Assembly (NCBI RefSeq): GCF_009829925.1
Contig: NZ_SNVJ01000001.1
Location: 310,001 to 374,000 of the forward strand
Source: Teichococcus coralli
Lineage (GTDB): Bacteria; Pseudomonadota; Alphaproteobacteria; Acetobacterales; Acetobacteraceae
DNA: 64,000 nt
Reading direction: 5' to 3'
The position numbers were made by a program, and so were the translations under genes. The notes beneath the pieces were generated by a model. It saw only the letters and a list, made by a program, of their open reading frames with translations. It had not been told where the DNA came from and made no database searches. Of the stretch, positions 61,960 to 64,000 are shown piece after piece (position 1 is the stretch's first letter; every line of letters starts with the position of its first letter).

Positions 61960-63099
61960 ATGGCATCGCGTTCGCACTACCCCCTGCTGGCGGGCGCGCT
62001 TTGCGCTGCGCTGGCCTTCTCGCTGCCCCCCTCTCCCCTCCGGGCGCAGAACGCCGGACCGCCGGCGGTGCCGGTGGTGGTCAGCCTCGCCGAACGCGGC
62101 TCCGTGCCCGTTGAAATCGCTGCCAGCGGCAACGTCGTCGCCGAGGCGGCGGTCTCGGTACGCAGCCGGGTGGAAGGCCAGATTCGCGAGGTGCATGTGG
62201 CCGAGGGGCAGCAGGTGCGGCGCGGGCAAGTGCTGTTCACGCTCGATGCGCGCATGGCCGAGGCACAGCTTGCCCAGCAGGAGGCGCAGCTTGCCCGCGA
62301 GCGCGCCCTGGCCCTGCGGGCGCGGCAGGATGCCGCCCGCTATGCCGCCCTGCGCGGCGAGGGATTCGCCGCCGCGCAGCGGCTTGAGCAGGCGCAGGCC
62401 GACGCCGCCGCCGGCGAGGCCACCGTGCGCGCCATGGAGGCGCTGGTCGCCCAGACCCGGCTGACCCTGGACTACGCCACCATCCGCGCCGAGATCGACG
62501 GCCGCCTCGGCGCGCTGCCCGCCAAGGCGGGCAACCTGGTGCGCGCGGGGGACAGCAGCCCCCTCGCCACCATCACCCAGATGGACCCCATCCAGGTGCA
62601 GTTCGCCGTGCCCGAGCGCTGGCTGCCGGAGATCCAGGCGGCCATGGAGAACGGCCCGCCGGAGGTCGCCGCCCACCCGCCCGGCGACCGGCACGCCCCC
62701 GCCCGCGGCAGGCTGGTCTTCGTGGACAGCCAGGTGGACACGACCTCCGGCACCATCCAGCTCAAGGCGCGCTTCGCCAATCCCGAGGGTCATCTCTGGC
62801 CCGGCCAGTACGTCAACGTGGTGCTGCTGCCGCGGGTCGAGCCGAATGCCCTGAGCGTCCCCGTCCAGGCGGTGCAGACCGGCAGCGAGGACAGCCGCTT
62901 CGTGTATGTGGTGGACGGCGAGGGCCGCGCCCGCCGGCGCCCGGTGACGCTGGAGCGGGTGGTCTCCGGCCGCGCCGTGCTGCAGGCCGAGATCGGCGCG
63001 GGCGAAAAGGTGGTGATCGAGGGCGCGCAGCTCCTCACCGACGGCGCGCGGGTCTCGGAACGCCCGGGCCGCCCGGCGCCCCGCGACCGGCAGAGCTGA
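61960..63099 (+). CDS. RND efflux periplasmic adaptor (membrane fusion protein)
   Basis: A 379-residue exported adaptor. The signal peptide has a hydrophobic core LLAGALCAALAFSLPP and ends near LRAQ, about residue 30. The lipoyl halves VSVRSRVEGQIREVHVAEGQQVRRGQVLFTLD and the ATIRAEIDGRLGALPAKAGNLVRAGDSSPLATI flank an alpha-helical hairpin rich in Ala/Gln/Arg. A beta-barrel (FVDSQVDTTSGTIQLKARFAN) and membrane-proximal domain follow. It matches MdtA-type adaptors. The pump gene starts 12 bases after its stop, so both belong to one operon. Confidence 0.9.
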   Translation: MASRSHYPLLAGALCAALAFSLPPSPLRAQNAGPPAVPVVVSLAERGSVPVEIAASGNVVAEAAVSVRSRVEGQIREVHVAEGQQVRRGQVLFTLDARMAEAQLAQQEAQLARERALALRARQDAARYAALRGEGFAAAQRLEQAQADAAAGEATVRAMEALVAQTRLTLDYATIRAEIDGRLGALPAKAGNLVRAGDSSPLATITQMDPIQVQFAVPERWLPEIQAAMENGPPEVAAHPPGDRHAPARGRLVFVDSQVDTTSGTIQLKARFANPEGHLWPGQYVNVVLLPRVEPNALSVPVQAVQTGSEDSRFVYVVDGEGRARRRPVTLERVVSGRAVLQAEIGAGEKVVIEGAQLLTDGARVSERPGRPAPRDRQS

Positions 63100-63111
63100 G
63101 GAGCCGCCACG

Positions 63112-64000
63112 ATGCACCTCTCCGAGCTTTGCATCCGCCGCCCGGTGATGACCGGGCTGCTGGCGGCCGCCGCCGTGCTGGCGGGCATCGTGGCCTATTT
63201 CCAGCTCCCCGTGGCGGCGATCCCCCGGGTGGACTTCCCGGTCATCAGCGTCTCGGCCCAGCTCCCCGGCGCCAGCCCGGAAACCATGGCCAACTCGGTG
63301 GCGCTGCCGCTGGAGCGCGAGTTCTCCACCATCTCCGGCATCGAGCAGATGTCTTCCAGCAGCGGCCAGGGCACCACGCAGATCACGCTGCAGTTCGTGC
63401 TTGGCCGCGACATCGACGCGGCGGCGCTCGACGTGCAGTCCGCCCTCTCCCGCGCGCAGCGGCGACTGCCGCAGGAGATGACCACCCCACCCTCCTTCCG
63501 GAAATCCAACCCGGCCGACGCGCCGGTGGTGCTGCTGAACCTGCGCGGTGGCGACGTGCCGCTCTACCGGCTCAACGAGGTGGCGGCGGTGCTGATCTCC
63601 CCTGCCCTCTCGCGCATCCCGGGCGTGGCGCAGGTGATCACCTACGGCGAGCAGAAATACGCCGTCCGCGTGCAGCTCGACCCGGACCGCCTCGCCGCCC
63701 TCGGCCTTGGATTCGACGAGGCGCAGCGGGCCATCGCGGCAGCCAACAGCAACGCCCCGGTTGGCACGCTGAACGGCCCGCGCCAGCAGCTCACCCTGCG
63801 CGCCAACGACCAGCTGCAGGACGCCCGCGAGTTTGGCCGCCTCATCATCGGCGGGCGCGGCAACGCGCCGATCCGGGTGCAGGACGTCGCCGCGGTGGTG
63901 GACGGGGTGGAGAACAACCGCGTCGCCGCATGGATGAACGGCACCCGCGGCCTGACGCTGGCGGTGCAGCGCCAGCCCGACGCCAATACGGTGGACGTGG
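63112..64000 (+). CDS. RND efflux transporter, MdtB/AcrB-like, 3' end outside the window
   Basis: The first 296 residues of an inner-membrane proton-driven drug pump are present; about 700 or more are beyond the right edge. The N-terminus MHLSELCIRRPVMTGLLAAA forms the first span, then PRVDFPVISVSAQLPGASPE and GIEQMSSSSGQGTTQIT match the porter domain, with VQSALSRAQRRLPQEM following. GGAG precedes the ATG at 63112. No stop occurs before 64000. Substrates are unknown; the similarity is nearest to MdtB/MdtC or heavy-hydrophobe pumps. Confidence 0.9.
   Translation, partial: MHLSELCIRRPVMTGLLAAAAVLAGIVAYFQLPVAAIPRVDFPVISVSAQLPGASPETMANSVALPLEREFSTISGIEQMSSSSGQGTTQITLQFVLGRDIDAAALDVQSALSRAQRRLPQEMTTPPSFRKSNPADAPVVLLNLRGGDVPLYRLNEVAAVLISPALSRIPGVAQVITYGEQKYAVRVQLDPDRLAALGLGFDEAQRAIAAANSNAPVGTLNGPRQQLTLRANDQLQDAREFGRLIIGGRGNAPIRVQDVAAVVDGVENNRVAAWMNGTRGLTLAVQRQPDANTVDV

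Overview
The window is a very GC-rich bacterial chromosome segment, roughly 70% GC judged by eye, with dense coding, short intergenic gaps and many ATGA/GTGA start-stop overlaps. No rRNA, tRNA, CRISPR array, insertion sequence or phage gene was recognised. The gene set points to an alphaproteobacterium: the TrcR/DUF1013 cell-cycle regulator, a DUF3126 protein, COQ9, paired DUF465 proteins, gltD upstream of gltB, and an Nramp manganese transporter. The mix of several oligopeptide-type ABC operons, class II aldolases and CoA transferases at this GC content fits Acetobacteraceae (Roseomonas-like), but that placement is inference.

Layout. 1-1847: 3' part of the glycogen debranching gene glgX. 1863-4618: a zinc module of a Zur-type Fur regulator divergent from hisI and a COG0523 GTPase, with a palindrome in the shared promoter, then a GOLPH3-like gene. 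4622-8953: an amidohydrolase, an SDR, and an acetyltransferase-nitrilase-lpxB run. 9042-18482: an eight-gene minus-strand operon with a complete oligopeptide-type ABC importer, two amidohydrolases and a class II aldolase, apparently an uptake-and-degradation unit for an unknown compound. 19069-21865: a three-gene minus operon (2-hydroxyacid dehydrogenase, class II aldolase, orphan PotA-like ATPase). 22086-29002: a PuuB-like oxidase, two TauE/SafE permeases, an Asp/Glu racemase, an ankyrin protein, a PuuD-like hydrolase and a gamma-glutamyltransferase.

29003-33102: hairpin-rich DNA, a small orphan gene with a complete set of expression signals, a tartrate-dehydrogenase-like gene, a possible carbonic anhydrase relic, an ELM1-type gene and pyrE. 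33103-34881: mntH behind a 16-bp perfect palindrome, and a DUF4345 gene. 34970-41282: a second ABC importer with binding protein and two permeases but no ATPase, then an IclR regulator divergent from a CoA-transferase/HMG-CoA-lyase-like pair. 41340-47831: a Sel1-repeat protein, YidB, cydDC, a polysaccharide deacetylase-like enzyme and a GST. 47969-53955: glutamate synthase (gltD-gltB). 54190-56999: an NDUFA9-like protein, TrcR, DUF3126 and two DUF465 proteins. 57121-61661: an OmpA-family porin, purK-purE, COQ9-def, and divergent rpsU. 61960-64000: an RND efflux adaptor and the start of its pump, which runs off the right edge.

Most genes have recognisable homologues. The less ordinary content is regulatory: predicted Zur, MntR-type, IclR-type and Fur-like operators with readable geometry, a small unrecognised protein with its own promoter, leader hairpin and terminator, and transport operons that lack subunits.
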